Shown piece by piece: positions 14,515 through 23,524 of a stretch of DNA of 26,835 nt. Made by a program: the position numbers and the translations under genes. The notes beneath the pieces were generated by a model. That model had not been told where the DNA came from and did not search any database. It saw only the letters and a program-made list of their open reading frames with translations. Where the stretch lies: contig DASWFO010000064.1 of assembly GCA_036394195.1 (NCBI GenBank), forward strand, positions 1 to 26,835. Direction: 5' to 3'. Every line of letters begins with the position of its first letter. The stretch's first letter is position 1. This DNA comes from DATJPD01 sp036394195. GTDB taxonomy: Bacteria > Pseudomonadota > Alphaproteobacteria > CACIAM-22H2.

Positions 14515-15378
14515 ATGAAGCCGGTCGATCTTCTCCTCGGCGTCACCGTGATGCTGGTCTGGGGCGCCAATTTCATCGCCGCCAAGCTCGGCGTCGGGCA
14601 GCTCCCGCCGATCCTTCTGATGTCGATCCGGTTCGCCGCCGTGGCGGCGCTGCTGCTGCCGTTCGCACGCCTGCCGCGCGGACGCCTCTGGCGCATCGCG
14701 GCCCTGTCGGTGACGCTCGGCTGCATCCACTTCGCCTGCATGTTCACCGGGCTTCGCGACCTCGACGCCGGCACGGCGGCGATCCTCACCCAGACCCAGG
14801 TCCCGTTCGCCGCGGCCCTGGCCGCGATCGTCTATCGCGAGCGCCTGGGGTGGATGCGGGCGCTCGGCATGGCGGTCGCCTTCGCCGGCGTGGCGCTGAT
14901 GGTCGGCGAGCCGCGCCTGACGACCAATCTTCGGCCGGTGGGCCTGGTGTTGTTCGCGTCGTTCCTGTGGGCCGCCTCCAATATCCAGATCAAGCTGCTG
15001 GGGCCGATCAACGGCACCTCACTCAATGCCTACCTGGCCCTGTTCGCGGCGCCGCAGCTCCTGATCGCCTCGTTCGTCCTGGAATCGCATCAGGGAACAG
15101 CCCTCGCCACCGCCGATTGGTCGCGCGTGATCTTCTCGGTCCTCTACATGGCGGTTCTGACGCAGATCGTGTCGTACCTGATGTGGTATCGTCTGCTCAG
15201 GCGCTATCCCGTGAACGAAGTCATGCCGCTCACACTCCTCGTCCCGGTTTTCGGTGTGCTGTCCGGGGTGATCTTCCTGGACGAGACCCTCGGCTGGCGC
15301 GCCGTCCTCGGCGGCGTCGCAACCTTGGCCGGGGTCGCCATCATCGTCCTGCGCCCCCCGGCGCCGCAGAAAGCCTGA
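14515..15378 (+). CDS. EamA/DMT-family transporter
   Basis: 287 residues with ten hydrophobic segments in two EamA repeats. Markers are MLVWGANFIAAKLGVGQLPP at the N-terminus, RFAAVAALLL, a GTAAILTQTQVPFAAALAAIVYRERL stretch closing repeat 1, and PLTLLVPVFGVLSGVIFLDETL closing repeat 2. The pattern is closest to E. coli EamA-like exporters of cysteine and O-acetylserine, but substrate is not predictable in this family. It is an inner-membrane drug/metabolite-type exporter. Its TGA overlaps the ATG of the amidase gene (TGATG), so the two are translationally coupled. It is divergent from the ABC operon across a 151-base gap. Confidence 0.88.
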   Translation: MKPVDLLLGVTVMLVWGANFIAAKLGVGQLPPILLMSIRFAAVAALLLPFARLPRGRLWRIAALSVTLGCIHFACMFTGLRDLDAGTAAILTQTQVPFAAALAAIVYRERLGWMRALGMAVAFAGVALMVGEPRLTTNLRPVGLVLFASFLWAASNIQIKLLGPINGTSLNAYLALFAAPQLLIASFVLESHQGTALATADWSRVIFSVLYMAVLTQIVSYLMWYRLLRRYPVNEVMPLTLLVPVFGVLSGVIFLDETLGWRAVLGGVATLAGVAIIVLRPPAPQKA

Positions 15379-16124
15379 TGCCCGCCCCGGTCACCCTCTC
15401 CTGCCCTAATCACGACGCGCGGCCCGCCGGCATGCCGATCGACACGCTGGTGCTGCATTACACGGGCATGCCGACCGGGACGGCGGCGATCAGCCGGCTG
15501 CGCGACGCCAGCGCCAAGGTCAGCGCGCATTACGTGATCGAGGAAGACGGCCGCGTGTTCCAGCTGGTGCCAGAGGAGCGGCGCGCCTGGCACGCCGGGA
15601 TCGCCTACTGGCGCGGTCATCGCGACATCAACGGCCGCTCGATCGGCATCGAGCTGGTCAATCCCGGCCACGAGTTCGGCTATCGCGCGTTTCCGAAGGC
15701 GCAGATGACAGCGCTCGAAGCGCTCGCCCGTGCCATCGTGAAGCGGCGGCAGATTCCGGCGCGCAACGTGGTCGGCCACGCCGACGTGGCACCCGAGCGC
15801 AAGGAGGATCCGGGCGAGCTGTTCGACTGGGAGCGTCTCGCCGCTTCAGGCATCGGGCTGTGGCCGAAACTCCGCCGGCGCTGGTTCGGGCGCAACTTCG
15901 ACAGCTTTGATTTCGGGCCCGGCGACCGCAACAAGACGATTGCCGAGACCCAACGGCGGCTCGTCACCTGGGGTTACGAGGTCTCGACCGGCGGCGAGCT
16001 CGACGCGCGCACGACGCGCGTGCTCGTCGCCTTCCAGCGCCATTTCCGGCCGTCGCGGATCGACGGCAGGCTGGACGGCGAGACCGCGTCGCGGCTGGCC
16101 GCGCTGATCGAGCAGATCGATTGA
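15378..16124 (+). CDS. ampD: AmpD-like N-acetylmuramoyl-L-alanine amidase with peptidoglycan-binding domain
   Basis: 248 residues. The Amidase_2 domain spans about 20-145: zinc ligands His27 (LVLHYTGM), His134 (VVGHADVAP) and Asp144, catalytic Glu92 (IGIELVN) and Lys142 (ERKEDPG). The SAHYVIEEDGRVFQLV strand region is typical of AmpD. A C-terminal PG_binding_1 domain (about 185-245: TIAETQRRLVTWGYE to DGRLDGETASRLA) follows. It cleaves the bond between anhydro-N-acetylmuramic acid and L-Ala. With no signal peptide it should be cytoplasmic, acting in muropeptide recycling. The wall-binding domain makes it closer to AmiD/AmpD hybrids than to minimal AmpD. Its start overlaps the upstream exporter stop, and rnpB follows 30 bases downstream. 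Confidence 0.9.
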   Translation: MPAPVTLSCPNHDARPAGMPIDTLVLHYTGMPTGTAAISRLRDASAKVSAHYVIEEDGRVFQLVPEERRAWHAGIAYWRGHRDINGRSIGIELVNPGHEFGYRAFPKAQMTALEALARAIVKRRQIPARNVVGHADVAPERKEDPGELFDWERLAASGIGLWPKLRRRWFGRNFDSFDFGPGDRNKTIAETQRRLVTWGYEVSTGGELDARTTRVLVAFQRHFRPSRIDGRLDGETASRLAALIEQID

Positions 16125-16149
16125 CGCGGCACCCGCGCCCGCTTACCTA
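16121..16149 (+). promoter_or_regulatory. Probable rnpB promoter
   Basis: TTGACG (16121-16126) overlaps the ampD stop codon and is followed after 17 bases by TACCTA (16144-16149), a weak -10, with the predicted RNA start 5-7 bases later. Placement is right for a housekeeping promoter of a highly expressed RNA. The poor -10 keeps confidence moderate. Confidence 0.4.
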
Positions 16150-16153
16150 AAGC

Positions 16154-16538
16154 TTGCCAGACGGCTGGATGGCCGCGGCCCCGTAAGGGGTCGAGGAAAG
16201 TCCGGGCTCCACGGAAGCAAGGGTGCCGGGTAACGCCCGGCGGGGGTAACCCCAGGGAAAGTGCAACAGAGAACAGACCGCCGGCCGGCTTCGGCCTGCC
16301 GGCAAGGGTGAAACGGTGCGGTAAGAGCGCACCGCGCCCCCGGTAACGGGGGCGGCATGGCAAACCCCACCCGGAGCAAGACCAAATAGGGGCGGCACGC
16401 CGGCCGCAAGGCCGGCAGGCGGTTTCCGGGCCGCCGCCCGGGTCGGTCGCGCGAGGCGCCTGGCAACAGGCGTCCCAGAGGAATGGTCATCACCGCCTAT
16501 CCAGGCGGGACAGAACCCGGCTTACAGGCCGTCTGGCG
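16154..16538 (+). ncRNA. rnpB: RNase P RNA (bacterial type A)
   Basis: This is the catalytic RNA of RNase P, which trims tRNA 5' ends. The termini pair as helix P1: GCCAGACGGC (16156-16165) with GCCGTCTGGC (16528-16537). The universally conserved blocks are present: GAGGAAAGTCCGGGCTCC (16193-16210), GGGAAAGTGCAACAGAGA (from about 16254), GGTAAGAGCGCACC (about 16319-16332) and AGAACCCGGCTTA (16512-16524). The length of about 385 bases fits the alphaproteobacterial form. A short GTTTT run follows P1 at the 3' end. It sits between the amidase and lipocalin-like genes. Confidence 0.97.
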
Positions 16539-16560
16539 TTTTAACGAGATAGAGGGGGAC

Positions 16561-16962
16561 ATGCGCGACAGCGGCGAGACGATTATCGGCACTTGGCGTC
16601 TGGTCATGACGCGCGCGCGCAACGCCGCCGGCGAGCAGATGCACGCACCCTACGGTCCGAACCCGATGGGCGTCGTCATGTTCTCCGCCGACCGGCGGAT
16701 GATGGCGGTGCTGTGCGACGGGCGCGCTGTCTTGCCGGAGGGTGAGCCCCAGCGGGAGTACATGTCGTATTGCGGCAACTACACGTTCGACGGCACCACG
16801 CTGGTGACGCGCGTCGATGCGTCCTCCGATCCCAGCCGCGTCGGCGGCGATCAGGTCCGCCAAGTCCGCTTCGACGGCGACCGCCTCGTGCTGATGCCGC
16901 CGCCGCGCCCGTGGCGCGGCCAGATGCAGCACCGCGAGCTGTTTTGGGAACGGGTCGGCTGA
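16561..16962 (+). CDS. Lipocalin-like domain protein
   Basis: 133 residues, starting at the ATG at 16561 with a strong AGAGGGGG ribosome site. The frame is open further upstream (to 16483) but that part lies inside rnpB. The sequence IIGTWRLVMTRARNAAGEQ, then PYGPNPMGVVMFSADRRMMAVL, matches the Lipocalin_5 / lipocalin-like family, found in small soluble bacterial proteins of unknown ligand. A beta-barrel with alternating strands fills the length, ending RWPW-like (PRPWRGQMQHRELFWERVG). There is no signal peptide, so it is cytoplasmic. It is convergent with the Bug-family gene, 15 bases apart. Confidence 0.8.
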   Translation: MRDSGETIIGTWRLVMTRARNAAGEQMHAPYGPNPMGVVMFSADRRMMAVLCDGRAVLPEGEPQREYMSYCGNYTFDGTTLVTRVDASSDPSRVGGDQVRQVRFDGDRLVLMPPPRPWRGQMQHRELFWERVG

Positions 16963-16977
16963 ACTCCGCGGGGGCGG

Positions 16978-17943
16978 CTACTCGGCCCGCAAGCCCAGCT
17001 TCTTGATCAAGGCGCTCCACTTCGCCTGTTCGCGCGCGATGTCGGCGGCGTACTCCTCGGGCGTACTGGCGAGCGGATCGCTGCCCTGGGCGACGATGCT
17101 TTTGCGCATCTCCTCGGCGGTCGACATCAGACGCAGCTCTTTGTTGATGCGGTCGACGATCGGGCGCGGCGTCCCCGCGGGCGCCATTAGTCCGTAGCGC
17201 ACCGCCGCCTCGAACCCCGGCAGCCCTGATTCGATTCCGGTCGGCACGTCAGGCAGCAGGCTCGAGCGCGTCGCCCCCGCCACCGCGATCGCGCGCAGCG
17301 ATCCGGCCTGGATGTTGCCGAGCGCCGGCGGCAACGTGTTGAACCCGAGAGGGATGTGGCCGCCGAGCAGATCGTTGGTGAGCGGCCCAGTCCCCTTGTA
17401 GCTCACGATCGTCATGTCGACGCCGGTCATCGCCTTGAACAACTCGGCCGCCATATAGTTTTCGGTGCCTGGCGGCGGCGTTCCCGCCGCCAGGCCGCCC
17501 TTCTTCGCGAGCGCGATCACGTCCGCGATCGACGTCCCCGGGAACGACGGATGGGCCATCAACACGATCGGCGTCGAGGCGACGAGACCGATCGGCACGA
17601 AATCCTTGAGCGGGTCATAGCCCGGATCGGCGTAGAGCGTGGGGTTGATCGACGTCGTGCCGCTGGTGCTCATCAAGAGCGTGTAGCCGTTGGGTGCGGC
17701 GTGAACCGCGACACGGGTGCCGATCACGCCGGCCGCTCCACCCTTGTTGTCGACGATCACCTGCTGGCCGAGGGCCTGGGTGAGCCGGTTGGCGACCAGC
17801 CGCCCCATGGCATCGACGCCGCCGCCGGCGGGAAACGGCACGATGAGCGTGATCAGACGCGTCGGATACTCTTGCGCGGCCGCGATCCCAGCGGCGCCGA
17901 CCGCGATCAGCAGGACGAGGAGCGCTGTCCATTTTTTGCGCAT
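16978..17943 (-). CDS. Bug/TTT-family periplasmic substrate-binding protein
   Basis: 321 residues from the ATG at 17943 (GAGGTC site 6 bases upstream); an in-frame start at 17985 is less likely as it would put 14 polar residues before the signal peptide. The signal peptide is MRKKWTALLVLLIAVGAAG with cleavage near AAAQ. The mature protein begins YPTRLITLIVPFPAGGGVDAM and contains the Bug hallmarks VDNKGGAAGVIGT, VAVHAAPNGYTLLM, a DPLKDFVPIGL segment and the late DVPTGIESGLPGFEA. Family members bind carboxylates and similar small molecules and may serve tripartite tricarboxylate transporters. No TctA/TctB partner is adjacent, as is often the case for orphan Bug proteins. Confidence 0.9.
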   Translation of the reverse strand: MRKKWTALLVLLIAVGAAGIAAAQEYPTRLITLIVPFPAGGGVDAMGRLVANRLTQALGQQVIVDNKGGAAGVIGTRVAVHAAPNGYTLLMSTSGTTSINPTLYADPGYDPLKDFVPIGLVASTPIVLMAHPSFPGTSIADVIALAKKGGLAAGTPPPGTENYMAAELFKAMTGVDMTIVSYKGTGPLTNDLLGGHIPLGFNTLPPALGNIQAGSLRAIAVAGATRSSLLPDVPTGIESGLPGFEAAVRYGLMAPAGTPRPIVDRINKELRLMSTAEEMRKSIVAQGSDPLASTPEEYAADIAREQAKWSALIKKLGLRAE

Positions 17944-18266
17944 GGCTGACCTCGTTTGGTTTGAGGCGTTATCGGCGCCGGCCAAGCGGCTCCCAGTCTA
18001 GGTTGAAATGCCGTCGTCCGGAAGCCGCCCACCCGGAAACGAGGGCCAGGCTTTACTTGCCGGCCTTCCGGACAGATCTGTAAGGAATATCAGTGCTTGT
18101 CTGGGGGGCCGGAAGGAAAAGCTCGCCTCCGCCAGATAAGAACATAAAAAGAACAAATCTTCGCCTGAATTGACGGAGAAATTGCTGCCGAGGTGTTGTG
18201 GCAGCAGCCGAAGAACGTTGCGTAATCCCGTTCCAAATCAGCCATTTATTAGCGTTAACTATTGAC
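17944..18266. other. Gene-free upstream region of the dcw cluster
   Basis: This stretch lies between the divergent Bug gene and the MraZ operator. It holds the inverted repeats CCTTCCGG (18064-18071) with CCGGAAGG (18109-18116) and GCTGCC-N10-GGCAGC (18184-18205), plus an AT-rich block around 18140-18180. No convincing gene is seen. Promoters for the Bug gene and the division cluster must lie here or just downstream. Confidence 0.5.
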
Positions 18267-18301
18267 GCCCATTACTTCCCATGATATCCCATCATGTCCC
18301 A
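18267..18301 (-). promoter_or_regulatory. MraZ operator: four TGGGM repeats at 10-bp period
   Basis: Read on the minus strand, TGGGA, TGGGA, TGGGA and TGGGC occur at 18301-18297, 18291-18287, 18281-18277 and 18271-18267, each separated by exactly 5 bases. MraZ, a ring-forming AbrB-like repressor, is known to bind such direct repeats upstream of its own gene. A -35-like TTGACG (18263-18268) overlaps the first repeat. The array ends 109 bases before mraZ. Confidence 0.85.
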
Positions 18302-18410
18302 CGTGCTGGCTCGTACGGCCGCGTGCCCCTCGAGGGACCTTGGGGAAATGAATTCTCCAGGCAAACCAGAAACTTAGAGCCCACAGCGAGACGCGGCCGG
18401 CGGGACGGAC

Positions 18411-18854
18411 ATGAAGGCGTTCACCGGCAATTTCACCTTCAAGGTGGACAGAAAGGGGCGGATCTCCGTCCCGGCCGAGTATCGCGCCATCCTGTCGGCG
18501 CAAGCCAACGGCCAGGACGCCGGTATCCTGGCGTTTCCGTGGTTCGACTACCCGGCCATCCGCGGCTGCGGCCTTGAGCTCATGGAGCGGATCGCCGCCA
18601 ACCGCAGCCCCACGGCGGTGTTCGAGAACGCGCCTATCGATAGCGCGCTGATCTCGGCCGCCGACATGGTGCAGATGCCCTTCGACGGCGAAGGCCGGGT
18701 CGTGCTGCCGCGCGAGCTGGCCGAGCACGCCGGCATCGGCGACAGCGCCACCTTCGTCGGCCAGGTGAATTTCTTCGAGATCTGGAATCCGGCCTCGTTC
18801 AAGGCCCATCAGGCGGCCCGGCGCGCCCTGCGCGCGCCGGCCGGAGGCGGCTGA
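18411..18854 (+). CDS. mraZ: Transcriptional regulator MraZ
   Basis: 147 residues with two AbrB-like swapped-hairpin repeats: DRKGRISVPAEYR (residues 13-25) and DGEGRVVLPREL (about 92-103). The start MKAFTGNFTFKVD is typical of alphaproteobacterial MraZ. It binds DNA as a ring and represses the division/cell-wall cluster, including itself. The four-repeat operator at 18267-18301 confirms the assignment. An Ala/Arg/Gly tail closes the protein. It is the first gene of the dcw cluster, followed 3 bases later by rsmH. Confidence 0.96.
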   Translation: MKAFTGNFTFKVDRKGRISVPAEYRAILSAQANGQDAGILAFPWFDYPAIRGCGLELMERIAANRSPTAVFENAPIDSALISAADMVQMPFDGEGRVVLPRELAEHAGIGDSATFVGQVNFFEIWNPASFKAHQAARRALRAPAGGG

Positions 18855-18857
18855 GCG

Positions 18858-19868
18858 ATGTCCCCGGCGGCCGATCCCCCCAGGGCCGATCCCGCAATCG
18901 CCGCGCCGGCACCGCATGTGCCGGTTCTCCTCGACGACGTGCTGCGCGTGCTGCAGCCGCGCACCGGCGCGCTTTACGTCGACGGGACGTTTGGCGCCGG
19001 CGGTTACAGCAAGGCGATCCTCGCCGCCGCCGATTGCCGGGTCTACGCGGTCGATCGCGACCCGGCGGCGATCGCGCGCGGCCGCGACCTGGCGCAGCGT
19101 TATCCCGGCCGACTGGAACTCCTCGAGGGCCGTTTCGGCGACTTGGCACGGCTCCTCACCGCGCGCGGCGTCGCCGTCGTGCACGGCATCGTCTTCGACC
19201 TGGGCACCTCCTCCCCCCAGCTGGACGAGCCCGCGCGCGGATTTTCTTTCCGGGCCGACGGGCCTCTCGACATGCGCATGAGCGCGGCCGGCGCCAGCGC
19301 CGCCGATCTCGTCAACAGCCTGCCGGAAGCCGAGCTCGCCGACATCATCTGGCGCTACGGCGAGGAGCGGCAGGCGCGGCGCATCGCCCGCGCCATCGCG
19401 CGCGCCCGCGAAGCGGCGCCGATCGCGCGCACGTTGCAGCTTGCCGCGATCGTGCGGCAGGTCGTGCGCCGCTCGCCCGACGGCATCGATCCGGCGACCC
19501 GGACCTTCCAGGCGCTGCGCATCCAGGTGAACGACGAGATCGAAGAGATCCGGCGCGGTCTCGCCGCCGCCGAGCGGCTGCTGGCACCCGGCGGGTGGCT
19601 CGCCGTCGTGTCGTTCCATTCACTCGAAGACCGCGAGGCGAAGACGTTCCTCCGCGCGCGCAGCGGCGCGTCGGATCGCGGGTCGCGGCATCGCCCCGAC
19701 AAGGCCGGCGGCCGCGCGCCGACCTTCCGCCTGGCCTCGCGCCGGGCGATCCGGCCTGGCGAGGCCGAACTGCGCGCCAATCCGCGCGCCCGCTCGGCAC
19801 GGCTGCGCGCCGCCCAGCGCACCGAAGCGCCGGCGTGGCCGCTCGATGCGACCGGGGGGTCGGCATGA
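18858..19868 (+). CDS. rsmH: 16S rRNA (cytosine-1402-N4)-methyltransferase RsmH
   Basis: 336 residues. It methylates N4 of C1402 in the decoding centre of 16S rRNA with S-adenosylmethionine. Seen: HVPVLLDDVL at the start of the domain (residue 20 on), SAM-binding DGTFGAGGYSKAIL (42-55), FDLGTSSPQLD, GFSFRADGPLDMRM and the late SFHSLEDREAK, all family signatures. The N-terminal 19 residues are a Pro/Ala extension. A GGAGG ribosome site sits at the end of mraZ. Its TGA overlaps the ATG of ftsL (ATGA), so the two are coupled. The length is normal. Confidence 0.97.
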   Translation: MSPAADPPRADPAIAAPAPHVPVLLDDVLRVLQPRTGALYVDGTFGAGGYSKAILAAADCRVYAVDRDPAAIARGRDLAQRYPGRLELLEGRFGDLARLLTARGVAVVHGIVFDLGTSSPQLDEPARGFSFRADGPLDMRMSAAGASAADLVNSLPEAELADIIWRYGEERQARRIARAIARAREAAPIARTLQLAAIVRQVVRRSPDGIDPATRTFQALRIQVNDEIEEIRRGLAAAERLLAPGGWLAVVSFHSLEDREAKTFLRARSGASDRGSRHRPDKAGGRAPTFRLASRRAIRPGEAELRANPRARSARLRAAQRTEAPAWPLDATGGSA

Positions 19869-20317
19869 TCCGCCCCGCCACTGCCTTCTGGATCGCTCTC
19901 GCCGGCTGCGTCGGCTTCGGACTCTATCACCTGAAGCACGAGGTGCAGGCGCTCGAGGACAACCTGTTCCGCGTCAACCGCACCATCCTCGCCGAGCAGG
20001 AGGCGATCCACGTCCTGCACGCGGAGTGGAGCTACATGAATCAGCCGGGGCGCCTGCAGGCCCTGGCCTCGCGCCATCTTGATCTCCAACCGACGAAGCC
20101 CAGCCAGCTCGGCACCCTGGCGGGCCTGCCGCGCCTGCCGGGCGCCGCCACGTCGCCGACCGCGACGGCACCAGCCGTTCCGACGGCCGCCGCATCGCTG
20201 GCGGGCCTCACGTCGCTGGCCGCCGTATCGCAAGCCCCCATGTCGCAAGCCGGGGGGCCGCAGCTGCCGGCCCGCGTCGTCGACGCAGACCACCCACTAC
20301 CGCCGGGACTGAACTGA
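19865..20317 (+). CDS. ftsL: Cell division protein FtsL
   Basis: 150 residues, starting at the ATG at 19865 that overlaps the rsmH stop. The order is a short N-terminus, one membrane helix (FWIALAGCVGFGLYHLKHEV, about 8-27), then a coiled-coil segment (EVQALEDNLFRVNRTILAEQ to ALASRHLDLQP), the usual FtsL plan of the bitopic FtsQLB complex that activates septal synthesis. After residue about 80 comes an unusual low-complexity tail rich in Pro, Ala, Thr and Ser, presumably periplasmic and disordered. Sequence conservation is low in the family, so position between rsmH and ftsI weighs heavily. The stop overlaps the ftsI start. Confidence 0.88.
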   Translation: MIRPATAFWIALAGCVGFGLYHLKHEVQALEDNLFRVNRTILAEQEAIHVLHAEWSYMNQPGRLQALASRHLDLQPTKPSQLGTLAGLPRLPGAATSPTATAPAVPTAAASLAGLTSLAAVSQAPMSQAGGPQLPARVVDADHPLPPGLN

Positions 20318-22017
20318 TGGCGACCCGCCTCTCCGACGTGCTTCGCAGTTTGCCGGCTCGGCTTCGCCTCGAAGGCACGGCGAAGCAGTCGATCGAGATC
20401 GCGCGGCACCGGCTCGTGGTCGGCGGCATGCTGTTCGCGGTCGGGTTCGCGGTGGTGGCACTTCGCCTGGTCGACGTCACCATGTTGAAGGAAGGCCACG
20501 AGCCGCGGATTGCGGCGGCGCGGCGCATCCCGCAGATCGAGCACGAGCGCGCCGACATCGTCGACCGCAACGGCGCGCTGCTCGCGACCTCGCTCGCGAC
20601 GGCGTCGCTCTATGCCAATCCCAAGCTCATCCTCAACGCCGGCGACGCGGCGGCCCGACTGGCGCAGGCGCTGCCCGGGCTCGACGAGAAGACGGCCGCC
20701 CAGCGCCTGTCGTCGGACCGCAACTTCGTGTGGATCAAGCGCAGCCTGACGCCGCGCCAGGAGTTCGCGGTCAACCGGCTCGGCATCCCCGGCCTGTTCT
20801 TCCAGCGCGAAGAGCGCCGCGTCTACCCATTCGGCGCGCTCACCGCCCATATCCTGGGATTCACCGACATCGACAATCACGGCCTCGCCGGCACCGAGGA
20901 GTATTTCGACGAGCGGCTGCGGACGGCGGGCGAGCCGCTGCAGCTGTCTCTCGACGTGCGCCTGCAGCACGCGGTTCATCAAGAGCTCGCCGCCGTGATC
21001 GACGAATTCCACGCCATCGGCGGCGCCGCCCTCGTCCTCGACGCGGCGACCAACGAAGTCCTGTCGATGGTCTCGCTGCCGGATTTCGACCCCAACAATC
21101 CGGGTGCCGCGGACAGCGACGCGCGCTTCAACCGCATCACTCTGGGTACCTACGAGCCCGGCTCGACGTTCAAGCTGTTCAATGTGGCGGCGGCGCTCGA
21201 CGACGGCACCGTCACGCTGAGCGACGGCTACGACGCGGCAAAGCCGATCCACGTCGCGCGGTTTTCGATTTCAGACTTCGAGCCGAAGAAGCGCTGGCTG
21301 TCGGTGCCCGAGATCATCATGTACTCGTCCAACATCGGCTCGGCGAAGATGGCGCTCGATCTCGGCCGCGACCGCCAGCGCGACTTCTTGTTGCGGCTCG
21401 GCATGTTGAAGGCGGCCAGCATCGAGCTTCCGGAGGTCGCCGCCCCTCAGGTGCCGAGCCCGTGGCGCGACATCAACGTCATGACCGTCTCGTTCGGGCA
21501 CGGTATTGCGGTCACGCCGCTGCAGCTTGCGGTCGGCGTCTCGGCCCTGGTCAACGGCGGCGTGCTGCGCCCCGCCACCATCGTCAAGCGGCGGCCGGGC
21601 GAGAAGCCGGCTGGCGAGCGCGTGATCTCGACCCGAACCTCCGACCAGATGCGCGGCCTGATGCGCCTCGTGGTCGAGCGCGGGACGGCGAAATTTGCCA
21701 ACGTTCCCGGCTATTTCGTCGGTGGCAAGACCGGCACGGCCGAGAAGAACGTGCGCGGCCGCTACCACCGCGACATGCGGATTTCGTCGTTCGTCGGCGC
21801 GTTCCCGATCAACGCCCCGCAGTTTGTTGTTTATTTGATGCTCGACGAGCCAAAAGGCACCAAATCAACCTACGGATTCGCGACGGGCGGCTGGGTGGCG
21901 GTGCCCGCCGCCGGCCGGCTCATCAATCAGATCGCAGCGCTCTACGGAATTCCGCCCGTTGACCCGACCCGCGTCGAGTTCCGTGATCCTGCATTGATCA
22001 ACGTGGCTGTCCGCTGA
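20317..22017 (+). CDS. ftsI: Septal peptidoglycan transpeptidase FtsI (PBP3)
   Basis: 566 residues. A short cytoplasmic tail and membrane anchor (LVVGGMLFAVGFAVVALRLVDV, about 33-54) precede the PBP dimerisation domain (ADIVDRNGALLATSL, about 79-93) and the transpeptidase domain. The active-site motifs are complete: Ser283-x2-Lys286 (GSTFKLF), Ser337-Ser-Asn339 and Lys471-Thr-Gly473. The enzyme cross-links septal peptidoglycan and is the beta-lactam target in division. Its start overlaps the ftsL stop (TGATG). A 49-base gap, the largest within this part of the cluster, separates it from murE. Confidence 0.97.
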   Translation: MATRLSDVLRSLPARLRLEGTAKQSIEIARHRLVVGGMLFAVGFAVVALRLVDVTMLKEGHEPRIAAARRIPQIEHERADIVDRNGALLATSLATASLYANPKLILNAGDAAARLAQALPGLDEKTAAQRLSSDRNFVWIKRSLTPRQEFAVNRLGIPGLFFQREERRVYPFGALTAHILGFTDIDNHGLAGTEEYFDERLRTAGEPLQLSLDVRLQHAVHQELAAVIDEFHAIGGAALVLDAATNEVLSMVSLPDFDPNNPGAADSDARFNRITLGTYEPGSTFKLFNVAAALDDGTVTLSDGYDAAKPIHVARFSISDFEPKKRWLSVPEIIMYSSNIGSAKMALDLGRDRQRDFLLRLGMLKAASIELPEVAAPQVPSPWRDINVMTVSFGHGIAVTPLQLAVGVSALVNGGVLRPATIVKRRPGEKPAGERVISTRTSDQMRGLMRLVVERGTAKFANVPGYFVGGKTGTAEKNVRGRYHRDMRISSFVGAFPINAPQFVVYLMLDEPKGTKSTYGFATGGWVAVPAAGRLINQIAALYGIPPVDPTRVEFRDPALINVAVR

Positions 22018-22040
22018 TCGGAGGAGCGGGTGAAAGCGTG

Positions 22041-22058
22041 TCGAGAGAGTCGAGAGAG
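22041..22058 (+). repeat. Short tandem repeat in ftsI-murE gap
   Basis: TCGAGAGAG occurs twice in direct succession just before the GAGGA ribosome site of murE. At two copies it may be chance, but it lies in the murE leader, where copy-number change could alter spacing. Confidence 0.5.
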
Positions 22059-22066
22059 TTGAGGAC

Positions 22067-23520
<1,454 letters not shown>

Positions 23521-23524
<4 letters not shown>

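Noticed and set aside
16483..16560. N-terminal extension of the lipocalin-like gene
   Set aside because: It falls inside the conserved 3' end of RNase P RNA; the ATG at 16561 has a strong ribosome site and starts at the domain.
18064..18116. CCTTCCGG...CCGGAAGG as an intrinsic terminator or riboswitch
   Set aside because: Only 8 bp pair across a 37-base loop with no T-tract and no conserved aptamer sequence that I recognise.
18255..19619. 454-residue minus-strand frame across mraZ and rsmH
   Set aside because: Lies opposite two well-supported genes and the MraZ operator; its composition is typical of antisense frames.
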